Below are positions 31,301 to 43,275 of a stretch of DNA of 64,000 nucleotides, in pieces. The stretch is from Larix kaempferi (lineage: Eukaryota; Streptophyta; Pinopsida; Pinales; Pinaceae): contig BSBM01000486.1 of NCBI GenBank assembly GCA_027924585.1, forward strand, positions 41,184,001 to 41,248,000, written 5' to 3'. The notes under the pieces are model-generated. The model was not told where the DNA came from. It did not search any database and worked only from the letters and a program-made list of their open reading frames with translations. A program made the translations under genes and the position numbers. Every line of letters begins with the position of its first letter. Positions within the stretch are counted from its first letter, which is position 1.

Positions 31301-34300
31301 TCTTCTTTCTAATACACTTTAAAGCCTGATCGATGCTTGGATGTTCTGACTCAAAGCTGAAAGTGAGTTGAAAACTTTCAATCATGAGAGGCCAAGTGAT
31401 AGTGCCTCTGCGCAATTCTGTTTCAGTGTACCAGTTCCTTGGAACTGTATCCAACGTGTGGATGAATAGGTGAACCCACTCATCCTCTGGAATATCTGAC
31501 CATTGCTGAATACATGCTTCAACGTGTGACCTGGGGTCACTCTGTCCATCATATTTGCGCAAAGATCCTACTGTAGTCTCTTGAAATCTGTGCAGTATCA
31601 ACCTGCGACAGTCTTGCCATGTGTCGATATTTTCTTTATGCGCACCCCACCATCTTGCGGGTGTAGCGCGCAGTGCTACATCCAATGCTTGTATGCGCTG
31701 CTCATCTGGGATTTCTTGTTCATATGCATGTATGAATTCACTTACTCCAGTTAAACCATCACAGATTGGAGTGTTATTCAATTCTGTTCCAATCCATCGA
31801 ATGGATTTAGTCGTCATGGCGCAACGCCTTGCAGAAACCTCATGTAAGCGATTCTGTCAGTTTTCCAGTCCTGGTTTTGAATCTGATGCGCACGAGCTAT
31901 CGCATCGCCAGCTGATATGGCCGTCTGCTGTGGGATTGACATAATCATTATGACTAGCAGTCATCTGATACAAACTTTCCATGTGGCGCACTTCTTCTTC
32001 TTCTTGAATGGGTTCAATATACCGTGGTCCTTGAAGGGGATCAAGTGGTGCAATGACCCTAATTTAGTCATCCTCAAAGGCCATCTGTCTTTTCATCAAA
32101 TTAATGACAGCCAGATTATCAAATGCCCAGTCTATGCCTAAAAGTGCTGGGTAAGGTCTACTGTCATCCATAATTTTTATTACTTCAAAGTCTGCAGAAC
32201 TTCTTACTCCCTCAATATCAATGGGTACATTGGGTAATCTTCCCAATGGAGAAACTCGTTGTTGATTTTCTAGTCTTAGATGGATAGGAGATCTGATAAG
32301 CTAAGGACTACCCATCTGTTCCCAAGTCTGCATGGTGAGAACATTAACTTCTAAGCCTAAATCCAAAATGACTTCGTCCATTTCAAATGCTCCAATCTGC
32401 GTTGTGAGTCTCATCTCTCTTCCAGTTCTAGTATGACTCCTGATCTGATGAACAACACGCTGCGCTGTGTTCATCGAAGCAGATTGTTGACACTGATCCA
32501 ACAGGTGTTGGAGTTCCATAGTTGCTTTTTCATTGCGCAACAACTTTAAGAAGCTTCTCAGGAAAGCATGAACACTGCCTAGTGTATCCTCCTCATCAGG
32601 CCTTCCATATGTAGTAGCTTGCTCTTGTACCAGGTTCTCTTGACTTGGCACATGCGGTCTGATATCATTGTGCGGTAATGCGACAGAACTTGAAGCTCGC
32701 GGATCTGAGAAATACTCTTGAGCTTGCTTGAATGCTTCTTTTCGCTTTTGTAGGTTGAGCGGGGATGGTTTATTATTAGTGCGGCACACCCATTGTGTTG
32801 CTGGCTTTCCAGTTCCCGACTCTGGCACACCACTGGTTGCACCACTCCGCGTCACTATATTAACTATGGGATCTGGTTCTCTTTTTTCTGCTGCAATCAA
32901 TTGAATATTCTGGTTAACCTGTGGCATCTTTTCTTGCATCTTGGCCATCAACTGAGGGCATTCTTCAATGACATGATCATAAGATTTACAGTATCTGCAG
33001 GTGGTTGTAGGGTTTTGGAAATCCCTTGCATAATGGCCTTGAGCTCCGTAGTTATAGCAAGTGATCTGTCCTCTTCCACGACCAAAACCTCCTGCGCGTC
33101 CTCGGCCCCTGTAATTTCCTCCTCGGCCTTTGCGAGCTGGGTCATACTGCGGACCTGCTGTGGGTCCCTGTGGTTTCGACTGTACTCTATAAACATCATG
33201 TTTTCTTTCTATCATAAGGTCATATGCTCTGCAATTGTTCTCATCATGGCCTACTGATTTATAGAAATTGCAATATAGATTCTTTGGAGTTTGTACATAT
33301 TTCTGTAACAAGTGACACTCTTGTGGTCTGTGGCCTCTAGTTCTATAGATTTCACACCAAGGCCCCTGAGCCTGTGGTAAAGGGTTAGGTGCTCCGGTTG
33401 CAATATAATCTACGAAAACAGGACAATGGTCCTTTGAATGTCCTTGTGCTCTACACTTTGTACACCAAATTTCTTCTTTAACATCCTTTCCTTTCTTAAT
33501 ATCATGCACTTGCAAAGTTAGGTTTGCTATTTGGTTCTACAACTGCACAACATCGTTGCTTGTTCCAGCAATTGGTGAAGCTTCTAGTTTCATAGCCATC
33601 TCTAGAGCTTGTTCTTGAGTAGTGAGATTCTATTGCATAAGAGGAAGTCTAATATGAGGAAGCAGCGCAGCAATGAACCATTCCTTATGCTGCTGCGGTG
33701 CAAACTCAAAGCTTACTTGATCTATCAAGGCTTTGAACTTCTGGTCAAAGTCCCATACTGATTCTGTAGGTAACTGTTTTATGTCTTTGAGTTCTGTTAT
33801 GCACTGTGATTCTGATTTAGGTTTCTTGAATTTTTTAATCATAGCACTTCTTACATCAGCAAGCATCCTATTCTGTGCTGCTGAGTATTTCATAAACCAG
33901 GTTAAGGCTCTCTCTCTTAGTGTGGTTGCTAACTGAACCAGCTTAACAGCATCATCATTAATTTGCTTAATCGTCCAAATGGATTCACATAGAAACCAGT
34001 GCTGCTCAGGGTCTTCTAGCCCTGTTCCTCTAAAGGTTGGTAGCTTCATGTCATCACCCATCCTTCTTGCGCTAGGTTGACGTGGAGGTGCTGTGGCATT
34101 GCCTCCGGGATGGTTAAACAAAGGTGGGGCTGAGGTACTAGAAGTACCGTGCGGGCTACTAGAGGGTGTTACTGCGGGGTTATGCTGAGCCCCGTCTGGC
34201 TTTTGCGGTGTAAAAGGGTGATAAGGGATATGAGCACTCCCTTGTCTCTCTATATGGCTCGCTCTACAAGCTCGGCTATCTTCTGGGATAGACTCAAAAG

Positions 34301-34772
34301 AATGCTGGTCGAGGCCTACTTTATACCGTTTTCCGCTACGAGTGCAACCAATAACTTCAAGATCACTATCAGAATCTGCGGACATTACTTGTCTATTCCA
34401 TTCATCGGAAGCTATGCATAGTTTTCCTTTTTCATATAAGAGCATTTTAATCCACAAGTTCAGAGAATTTAAGAACTTACCCCTGTATGCTTTGAAGAAG
34501 CTCCTCTCAGCCTCGCTGAAGCTCTTTCTCGTATCTACTGCAAACTCGGTGATGAATCCTTCCAGCAGACTGTTCCACCAAAATTCTACTGCGCGAGACA
34601 TAGGATTATCTACCCGCTTCAAAATGCTAACTAGCTCAGGCGTCCAAACGATAGGTTGATCAACATGCACAGTGGGTCCAGTATCTGCTAGCTTGGATAC
34701 CCACTCATGCAACTCGAGTGCAAATGTTACAAAGAAGATTTCATAAAGCTCAGTATAAATATGCTTCTGCAA
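28302..34772 (-). pseudogene. gag-pol: Ty3 gag-pol polyprotein
   Basis: One minus-strand frame of about 2,150 codons holds all ORF pieces, broken by nonsense codons at 33630, about 33540, 32301, 32064, about 31840, 31227, 30429 and 30084. Order: gag (34772-33630, WDFDQKFKALIDQV), five zinc-knuckle positions (33480-32940; the first and last keep CX2CX4HX4C, the middle three have lost Cys to Tyr or Phe), protease (DLGLEVNVLTMQTWEQMG near 32350), a second gag-like domain (31817-31227), RT (30965-30429; VYFDD then a stop replacing Trp), RNase H ([23 protein letters not shown]), integrase zinc domain ([14 protein letters not shown]), core ([25 protein letters not shown]: the three catalytic acids present) and C-terminal domain. 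It would encode particle and enzymes. Only substitutions damage it. Confidence 0.93.
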
Positions 34773-34973
34773 CCAATCCTCTGTCTGAAGCCTAGGGATT
34801 CTATTTTCTCATTCAACGAACTCTCTAGCCTTTGAATCAAACCACTCTTGAATTTCTTTAGCTGTAGGATTCCATCACCACATTGCCTTCAAAATAATAG
34901 GGTTAAAGCCAGAAATGGAACCATTTGTTGGCTGCTTTCTGGATAGACCCAGGTTTTCAGGATGCGCAGCAAC
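34773..34973 (-). other. Leader between 5' LTR and gag
   Basis: About 190 bases. The gag frame continues upstream of 34772 for some distance (34800-34900 still looks coding on the minus strand), so the true gag start may lie nearer 34918. No canonical TGGTATCAGAGC primer site; the primer tRNA is not identified. Confidence 0.5.
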
Positions 34974-36452
34974 AAACACCCCTTTGGCGCACTGGCCCTT
35001 TCGGCAACGAGCTGCGCAACAGCCTGAAGTCTCACCCGAAGTGGCTATGGGGGGGGCTAAGGAATCAGGTTTCCTTAACCTAGGTGGTGTGGAGTCTACA
35101 GTCTTCTCTCTTCCCTTCTTGGAGGTAACCCCTGAACAGAGCGTCTTACTCTTTCACAGGCCTCCCAGCGCTATAGCGCTGGAACTCACTCTTCTCAGCC
35201 GAGCTACGCGGTAGCTCCGCACCTGCGCACGAGTCTTTTACCCGCTACCTCCGATACACTATGTATCGTCTCTGCCCTTGCGCCACAACACAGTAACACA
35301 CTCCTTTAGCGCTGCAGCGATAGTGTTCTTACAGACTCCTTCGACAATGCACAAGTACAACCTCTAAGGGAGCTTCCAGGATTTACTTTACATAATCATT
35401 CATAAAGATAGCGAAACAATCATAGAAACATAGACAGTAAAGGAAAGAAATGCAATCACATAAAGCATCACCACAACAACAAGAATTACGTGGTTCACTT
35501 CCAGGAGGGAAGCTACGTCCACGGGAACTGTGTTTTATATTATCTTGAGATGGGGATAACACAGTTCCGCTGCGCACACAGCTGCAGCCTTAGATATTTC
35601 TGGGAAACTCCACGCACACAGCTGGGATCCCTTCTCTTAGATCTATTCTCTTCTTCTACAGATATTACCATGACAAAGACTTACAATTACATTCCCCTCT
35701 CAGTCCTCTTGCGACTGGTCGATAAATGCAATGGCCCTTATGCCAAGCGGTCTTCCTGCGAGATCGCGGCCTTCTTACATGCACAAAATGATCATTAACA
35801 GCTTAAAAGATACAGCAATACAAATGACTCAGACATCAACTTAGACTGACCGTGTAACTCAGTAACTATCTAAATCTTTTCCCTTTTCAATTACACATAT
35901 ATATAGGTGGTCCTGAGGGTCGCACCTTTACAAAACTGTGGGCCTTTCCCAACAGTGATCCCCAAAAACCCTAACCGCAGACACGGCTAGGTGTACTGTA
36001 GGCGCCTCTTGCAGTCACGTCGCAGCTTCCTGCAGACTCCGCGATTTTCGGCACAGATTGCGGGTATGGGCGCCACTTCATCGTTCTTTGCTCCTTGTCC
36101 TTCGCCTTCAATGCTTCGGCCCGTTGCTCTTCCTTGGTCCGAGCAACCATAACTCTTGTACTTTTCCTTAATGAGGGCAGCTGAGCCCTCTATTATGCCG
36201 CTTCATTTACTGTGGTGGTTGAGATTTCTACTCGGCCACCTTATTTACTCTTTCCTTTGACTTGTGCGCGCGAGCTCCACGATTTCCGGCCCACAATCTG
36301 CGGTGAGCTCGTCCATCTGGCGCCGTACCGCGCACTATTCATTTCTGCCCAAAAATGGTGCTTTTCCTCAAAATTAGCACTTTTCCTTCAAAACTTAGTG
36401 CTTTCTCCTAAAACTTGGAAGCTTTGCCATAGCTGCAGCCTATGCTCCAACA
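34974..36452 (-). repeat. 5' LTR of the 13.2-kb Ty3 element
   Basis: Homologous to 23281-24758 along its length. On the minus strand it runs from TGTTGGAGC at 36452 to about 34963-34974, where ten bases (TGCGCAGCAAC on plus) extend beyond the other LTR. TATA motif on the minus strand near 35898-35906. Confidence 0.92.
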
Positions 36453-36461
36453 CCCCACCAC

Positions 36462-36955
36462 AAAACCTCGAAAGAGAATCCCAGGACTGATTACGAGCAC
36501 AAGGCTCAACCTATCGGATCTCCCAGGGCACAAATTACATGTGGTCACCACAAAACCTCGAAAGAGCATCGCAGGACTGATTACGAGCACAAGGCTCAAC
36601 CTATCGGATCTCCCAGGGCACAAATTACATGTGGTCATGGAAAAACCTTGAAAGAGCATCCTACGACTGATTACGAGCACACGGCTCAACCTATCGGATC
36701 TCCCAGGGCACAAATTACATGCCATAGGACAAAACCTTGAAAGAGCATCTGCCAGATATCCCAGGGCACAAATTACATGCCATAGGAAAAACCTCGAAAG
36801 ACTATCTGCAGATCTCCCAGGGCACAAATTATATGTCCTCCCAAGCAAAACCTCGAAAGAGCATTTGTCAGATATCCCAGGGTACAAATTACATGCCATA
36901 GGCAAAACCTCGAAAGACTATTTGCAAATCTCCCAGGGCACAAATTATATGCTTA
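36462..36955. repeat. Tandem array with two unit lengths (about 90 and 58 bp)
   Basis: Seven units each start AAAACCTYGAAAGA: 36462, 36552, 36642, 36731, 36788, 36847, 36904. The first three are 89-90 bp, the last four 57-59 bp. All share the ends TCCCAGGGCACAAATTA. The long unit differs by an extra 33-base middle (ACTGATTACGAGCAC and following). The array abuts the Ty3 LTR on its left. Confidence 0.9.
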
Positions 36956-37700
36956 TCTGCACAACCTGTTCCATGGCCACAGAGTATCAACCTGATACTC
37001 ACCATACATCATCCTGATGTACACATGATCATCCTAATCATCATCACTGCAACATCGGGCTGCATGTCATCTGGAGAAACATCCTGAAGCTCGTCATCCA
37101 TGATCATCCTGATCATACAATGCATCTACCTGATGCATACCAAGTATCTACCTGATACATATCATCATACATGATCCACCTGATCATACAATGCATCCAC
37201 TTGATACAAATACAAATACATGATCCACCTGATCATCCCTGATACATATCAACATATATGATCTACCTGATCATACAATGTATCCACCTGATACATATAC
37301 AGATACATGGTCCAAGCATCCAACATGATACATATACAAAATACATACAAATGATCCAACCGATCATATCCAGCATCCAACATGATGCGTACATACATAT
37401 AAATGATCCAACTGATCATATCCAACATTCAACATGATGCGTACATACATATAAATATAAATATAAATGAGCGTACATACATATAAATGATCCAACTGAT
37501 CATATCCAGCATTCAACATGAAGCGTACATACATATAAATATAAATGATCCAACTGATCATATCCAGCATCCAACATGATGCGTACATACATATACACAT
37601 AAATGATCCAACTGATCATATCCAACATCCAACATGATGCATATACAGAGCAGTAACTAGAGCATTGTCCTGATGCTCATCATTCAGCGCTTACATCCAC
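36956..37700. repeat. Second tandem array of GATC-rich units
   Basis: Imperfect repeats: first variants of ATGATCCACCTGATCATAC with ATGCATCCACCTGATACAT (37080-37320), then units of roughly 50-60 bp around ATGATCCAACTGATCATATC and CATGATGCGTACATAC (about 37345-37640). It lies between the end of Copia pol and the first array, in the 3' untranslated part of the family A element. Confidence 0.85.
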
Positions 37701-37758
37701 AGCCATGTGAAGGATCCTCCTTCCAACATGCTTAGAATGGCTTCTGCAAATGTGTCCA

Positions 37759-39110
37759 TCACTTTTTCCTTGAAGTGTCATCAATCTGAAGAACACCAAG
37801 CCTCTCCTTGAAGTACTTGAACTTCACCCTGGCTAGTGGCTTCGTCAGCACATCTGCAATCTGCTCGTTCGTCGCAATATACAGGAGCTTCACGGCTCCT
37901 CTCTGCACCATATCCTTGATATAGTGATATTTGATCTCTATGTGTTTCAACCTATCATGAAACACTGGGTTCTCGGATAGCTTCACACAACTCTGGTTAT
38001 CACAAAAGATACCAGTAGCATCCAACGGGAGATCAAATAACTCAGACAGTAGCTTCCGTAGCCATACTGCCTCACAACTAGCTGAATAGGCTGCAACATA
38101 CTCTGCCTCAGCTGTACTCAGTGCTACACAGGACTGTTTCCTGCTAAACCAAGAGATCACACTTGATCCCATACTGAAGCAACATCCAGATGTGCTCTTC
38201 CTATTTGCAGCACTGCTAGCCCAATCTGAATCAACATAACCCTGCAGGTTAAACTTTTGATTCGCTTCATACTTGATCCCATAATCCACTGTACCCTTCA
38301 GGTACCTCAGAACATGCTTTACAACAACCAAGTGAACACTCCTCGGATCCGTCAGGAACTGGCTCAATGTAGTCACCGCAAAGCAAATATTTGGTCTCGT
38401 GTTCGTTAGGTGCATCAAGGACCCAATCATCTGACGATACATAGAGACATCAACCGGCTCAGATGAAGCATTACATAGAAGCTTCAAATTCGATGCCATA
38501 GGTGTGGCCATGGCCTTGGAATCCATCATCCTGAACCTCTTCAGGATCTCTACTGCATACTTCCCTTGTCCAAGGAAGATTCCATCTGCACTCTGCCACA
38601 CCTCCATTCCAAAAAACAAATAGTGCATCATCCCCAAGTTTTTCATCTCGAACTCGATATCAAGCTTCCATTGTGTGTCGGAAATCAATCTGTCATCTCC
38701 TGTTACAAACAGGTCATCTACATACAGGAGTAGAATCACATGATTCCCTTCCTCAACCTTGTAGTAAAGGTTGGAATCCGCTTCACTCTTGGTAAAGCCC
38801 AAACTGGATAGAAAGTTGTCTATCCTACCAAGTTCTGCACACATATATGACTACACCATTCAAGAAGGTTGTCTTGAAATCCATCTGGTGTATCTTCTAT
38901 TTCATCACTTTTATATTTCTCAATGCTGCCATTTGCAGCATGCTTGATCTGATAGTTCCATTTGGAAGTCACAACAGACTTCTCTTCAGCTCTTGGGACC
39001 GCATCCCAAACATTGTTCTTCATGATCGACGGATCATGGCATTCTTCCCGTATCCTGGGAACTTCAATATCTTCAATAGATAATTTTGTTGCTTGAACAA
39101 ATGTTGTAGT
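37759..39110 (-). pseudogene. pol: Copia RT/RNase H with internal deletions
   Basis: Minus strand: N-terminal RT (VWDAVPRAEEKSVVTSKW, 39023-38900) breaks off at SIEKYK and resumes at KIHQMDFKTTFLNG (about 38880, frame-shifted). It breaks again and resumes at RIDNFLSSLGF (38844 on). From there it is open for 361 codons: LLLYVDDLFVTGDD (near 38713), SLMHLTNTRPNICFAV, GYVDSDWASSAANRKSTSG, CVALSTAEAEYVA, FCDNQSCVKLSENPVFH and ADVLTKPL, then a stop at 37759. The palm parts between these blocks, including the family's CRLKKALYGLKQAPR stretch, are missing. The RNase H part is well preserved. Confidence 0.9.
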
Positions 39111-41951
39111 CCTTCTTTTGTAGGTGAAGGTATACGGTCTTTTCTACAAAACAAGTTAAATTGCATGATTAGAAACATCTCATAATTTTCAGACAAATTC
39201 TTACATATAAAGAAATATGTCATACAGTCATACAATTATCTTAGCCAATGCTTCAATACAACATTTATCCATGTTCCACAACTTTCTAGATGCCTTCCAG
39301 TCTCTACCAGAACATTGTTAAGAGTTTGCACTACTCCCAACATGTCAGCAAAGAGGTTTCATTCTAGATAAGTAGCACTGGAATGTTGTACAGTGCCATA
39401 GGCCACTTACCCATCACATGCATATTAGTAGTATATTGTTCATTAATGCAATCATTCTAATATGCACAATACATATCCTAAGTCTAGGAACATGAGCATA
39501 TACATCATTGAACAATTTTATCTAAACAAACAAATATGCAAGAAATGATAATTAAAAATACTTATCTTTGTTTGGTTGCTGGGTGGACTCCCTCTGAGTC
39601 TTTGCTTCCTTGCAGGAGCTGCTGAAGTAGCTTCTTCTACACCTTTCTATTGTGGAATGTAGAAAGATGGTCAACTCCCTCTGAATATCTGCATCCTTGC
39701 AGAAACTACTGAAGTGTGCTCCTTTTCTTTCTTGCAGGAACAACTGGAGTGTGCTCCCTCTTGATCTTTGCTTCCTGGATTACCTGTCCTTGAACTTACA
39801 TCCATCCTTAATCACTATGCATGCTTATTAGTATCATCATTGTGTTATCCTTGAGGTCTCATACATAATCACACATTTATTAGTATAATCTTAATACTAT
39901 CAAAACACAATAATCTTAAACATGTATAGTCATGATCATTCACAGATAATAAACATTAGTATTCAAGGTTTCAGGGAAGTCTTCTTTTACTCATGCATAT
40001 TCTTATTTGATCATAGGACTCTTCTGATTAGTTAAATCATCAATGCATAAACCCGTGATTACTCAAACCTATACCTTCATGATTCTTCCGGTTAGTCATA
40101 TCATCAATTATGGTAAGAAACATAATATGCATACAACCATGACTATTCAAACCTATGACTTCATGAATAATCATTATCAACAACACAACAGTATAAGATC
40201 CTAACACAAGGTAGGATTCTAGCTTGATATAGGAAAAACATACCTGGATTAGCATGCTAGCTAGTTATGTCTAACATACCCGCATAATGTCTTCTGGTTC
40301 TCTTCAGTGACTTGTGCTAGTAACCTACATGTCTCATAGGTTAACCATTGTAGGACCAAGTTATACATACCTCGAAAGTAGATCTTCTATGTGATCCATG
40401 ACAATGGATGAATCTTTGTCTTCATGTCACCATGATCATATGTTCTTGAAGTAGAACATGATTTGTCTTTCTTGGTGTACCTTTTATGTTAGCGAACAAC
40501 ATAAACCTCATACAACATCACAATGCATTAGTACATTCATAAGTATCAAAACCTTAATCAATGAATATCTTCTATTAAGGTGATATGACAAGTCTAGTAA
40601 TTAATCAAGATTGTACTGTAATGATATGAAGACAAACATATGATAAACTTAACCATGAAACATACCTGTAAGCCATACCTGTCAAGATTGCTTGTAATCT
40701 TCTTATGGAAGGCCTTAGCCTCATCTCCCTCTGAGACATGAACTTCTTCACTTATGCAGGTGACCAATCCATCTTCTTCTAGGATTAACCCAATCCACTT
40801 GATTTGCAAGAACTGGACCTGGAGTTGGATTAGGGTTTGTCAAAGAAACCCCAAAAATTCAAACTTTGAATTTCAAACTTCTGAAAGGATAGAAATATGC
40901 GCCTTGATGAGCTGATCAAGTTGGTATATTCAGAATTTGAAAACTGCAAAGTTTCACCCCTCGAAATTGCCTTTTAGATTTCTGGATTCACTAGGGAGGA
41001 CCCTGAATTAGGGTTTGAGTTTCTCGGAGCTTCACCCAACCAAAAGATTTGATTCAAAGCTCTAAGATTTGATTTTTCTGAGGAGCTTCCAGCCATGGTC
41101 ACAGATTTCCAAAATTCCAATTTTTGCAAAGCCCTAATTTTCCATCTTTTCGATCAAAGTCCCGAACTGGGGTTTGATCAAGCCCGGCCTTCTGCCCAAC
41201 CAAAAAATCTGATCTTGGTCTCTAAATTTCGATTTTGATGAGTAGCATCCAGCTGTGGTCTCCGATTACAAAAAGTCCAACTTTCTCCGAAGCCCTAAAT
41301 TCCGGAAGCCATGAATGAAGGTGCTAAAAAATAATTATGTTTTGATAGAAATATGTACCTGATTGTTTCTGGTGCAAATCTGACCTTTTCGATCCACAGG
41401 GTCTGAAAATTTTTCCTGAGATAGGTCGACCTGTTATCTTTCCATTCCGACAGGTCTTACCTCAATTGGATTCTCTGAGAGAGAGTTATGCCAAGTGTCG
41501 CAATGTGACCTGTTTATGGGATAATACAGGAGAGCGAACTTGTACGGTGTGCCACGTGTCACTGGTTCAACTTCGGCCTCTGAAAATTTTCCCTGAGATA
41601 GTACAGTCTGTGTACTACCTGTCACTTTTTACTAAATTTCATTTGGAGTTGCCTAGCCCAAGTTATGACCTTTTTCCCAAGGTCACCTCATTTTGACTCA
41701 GATCTAGAAGAGGCAGAAACCTTGTATTGTACAGATCATAAATCACAAAGTACAACGAATTAGAGTTTGTCCTTTGGAAAAAAGGTACATGGGGATCTGA
41801 TCTTCGACCTGTAAAATTTTCAGATCCGAAAAATTTGCCAAAATGAATTTATAGCGAAAGTGCTACGATGACGGGTTTTTGCTATATCAAGCCCTAGCAT
41901 CGTAAGTGCAACAAGTGTCATACATGCCATATCATGCCTTCTTTCAGGCTA
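39111..41951 (-). other. Long leader of family A copy 2, no coding signal
   Basis: No gag, protease or integrase similarity in any frame. It holds a three-fold repeat of CTCCCTCTGAGTCTTTGC-like units with TCCTTGCAG (39583-39770), a two-fold repeat of about 100 bases (40020-40160, ATCATCAATGCATA and following) and, near 40960-41300, repeated phrases around CCAACCAAAAGATTTGAT. 41540-41951 matches 1-415. Confidence 0.6.
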
Positions 41952-41963
41952 GCTCTGATACCA
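41952..41963 (-). other. Primer-binding site (initiator tRNA-Met type)
   Basis: Minus strand TGGTATCAGAGC next to the LTR end at 41964, identical to 416-427. Confidence 0.9.
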
Positions 41964-42598
41964 TGTTAAATTTTCAGAATTTACTTCTATCTGATCTAGG
42001 ATCTTAACTGAGAGAACAACATGTACAACATATCAATCATGGACACAATAATGCAAGCACACAAGAGACACAGATTTTACTTGGGGAAAACCATAAAGGT
42101 GAAAAACCCCAATAACTTCCTCAGAGATAGATAGAGCAATGATACAACCAGAATACAAGAGATAGTCTTATCCTAGCAGTAGAGCCTCCTCCTCCACAAG
42201 TGTGCCACTCTCCCAAGTGTGAGTGAGAGAATAGAATGTGTAAAATGAGAGAAACACACTCTCTATTTATACACTAACTTGATTTGACCTTTACTCAGCT
42301 AGGTTGGCCTCAACTTAACCACTTAACATAATGCTGACTGGGCCGACCCCCACTAGGGTGGTCTAATAATCCTTTGACCCACATGGCCGACCCCCAATAG
42401 GGTGGTCTAATAACCCTTTGACCCACATGACTTATACAGGGCCGACCCCAACAAGGTGGTCTAATAACCCATCAAGTATAAGTTACGACACTTACAATAT
42501 AAATGACGACACTTCCATATAGAGGAATAATAACATCTCTATAGGAATACAATATACATATATGTGAAATACATTCTGAAGTTACATATACATCAACA
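41964..42598 (-). repeat. 5' LTR of Copia element, family A copy 2
   Basis: TGTTAAATT ... CATCAACA on the plus strand, 635 bp, homologous to 428-1060. TATA motif on the minus strand at 42263-42271 (TATAAATAG). Confidence 0.88.
42263..42271 (-). promoter_or_regulatory. TATA box of family A LTR (copy 2)
   Basis: TATAAATAG in the same position as in copy 1. Confidence 0.7.
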
Positions 42599-42864
42599 AA
42601 TGGGGAGTGTTAGAGGATGTTAATTACTCCCTCTAGTTGTTTGTGACAAGTCAATAAGTTTTTATCTCTTTGTGAGTCCCGAGATTGACATAAGCAAAAT
42701 CGGTGCATTGCATCTAAACATATATTTGGTAGCTAGTTTTTTTTAAAGAAGTATTCAGCTAGGTACTTAATTGGTTTATGTGATGATGCAAGTAATACCT
42801 GTTCTATGTTTTTCTCGTGATATTGCCCCTAGAGTCATTTCGATGCTGGAAATAGACCATTCAT

Positions 42865-43275
42865 TACAATATTGTTTCAACGATGGTGCATATAGAGGGA
42901 ACATTGGTAATAGTGAGGATGTGGGGTAATTTTTCTTATGTGGTAGATCCCTCAATTTTCAAAGAGACATAATTTTTCCAAAGTCCAAGGGATCTACAAT
43001 GCCCTCAAGCTTGCATTGGAAAATGAGATTCTCAAAATTCAAATACTATCATATTCAGAGATTGTGGTGGAGTGGTTGAACGATGAGACCATATGTCCGC
43101 ATATGAAATTGGAATATCTTTTAGAACAAAATAGATCCTCCCCAATTTCTCTTTCTACAGCATAAATCACATCCACATGGAGCTCAACTGTACAAGGAAA
43201 ATAGTTTATCAAAAGAAGCTTTCAACCTTCTAAAAGATGAGGCAATCCTCATACATAGAAATAAGGGGTGCTACA
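42865..43275 (+). pseudogene. RNase H domain remnant, LINE type
   Basis: Plus strand: FNDGAYRGNIGNSEDVG matches the DGASRGNPG-type first motif of plant non-LTR (RVT_3) RNase H. After a stop and frame change comes YNALKLALENEILKIQI with SEIVVEWLN, then after another shift NSLSKEAFNLLKDEA, the usual DxLSKEA tail. The order and spacing fit one domain of about 130 residues. Small indels make it non-functional. The remainder of the LINE is not visible on either side. Confidence 0.7.

Larger units (their letters stand above)
23281..36452 (-). mobile_element. Complete Ty3 element with a third ORF
   Basis: Two LTRs of about 1.48 kb enclose, on the minus strand, gag-pol (34772-28302), a spacer with a TATA motif (28301-27530) and a third ORF (27529-24771). 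In the first 240 aligned LTR bases I count 12 differences, so insertion is moderately old. The integrase C-terminal region lacks a chromodomain and ends in an NGSQLKLY motif, typical of the non-chromovirus (Tat/Athila-like) side of Ty3. No clear target duplication: left flank is the Copia end, right flank the tandem array at 36453, so one side may have been rearranged. Confidence 0.92.
37701..42598 (-). mobile_element. Copia element, family A copy 2, deletion derivative
   Basis: Minus strand: 5' LTR 41964-42598, primer site, a leader of about 2.9 kb without gag, protease or integrase, then a shortened RT and RNase H, then the tandem arrays. No 3' LTR before the Ty3 element at 36452. So it lacks its 3' end and most of its coding region. 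Confidence 0.85.

Noticed and set aside
36462-36955. CRISPR-like array of regularly spaced repeats
   Set aside because: Units are contiguous tandem copies with no unique spacers, and the setting is a plant retroelement.
37364-37600. Minus-strand frame with repeated Met/Tyr/Cys phrases
   Set aside because: A direct translation of the GATC-rich tandem array, not a gene.
1-42598. The two family A LTRs as the two ends of one 42-kb element
   Set aside because: Both carry a primer-binding site and leader on the same inner side, so both are 5' LTRs of separate insertions.
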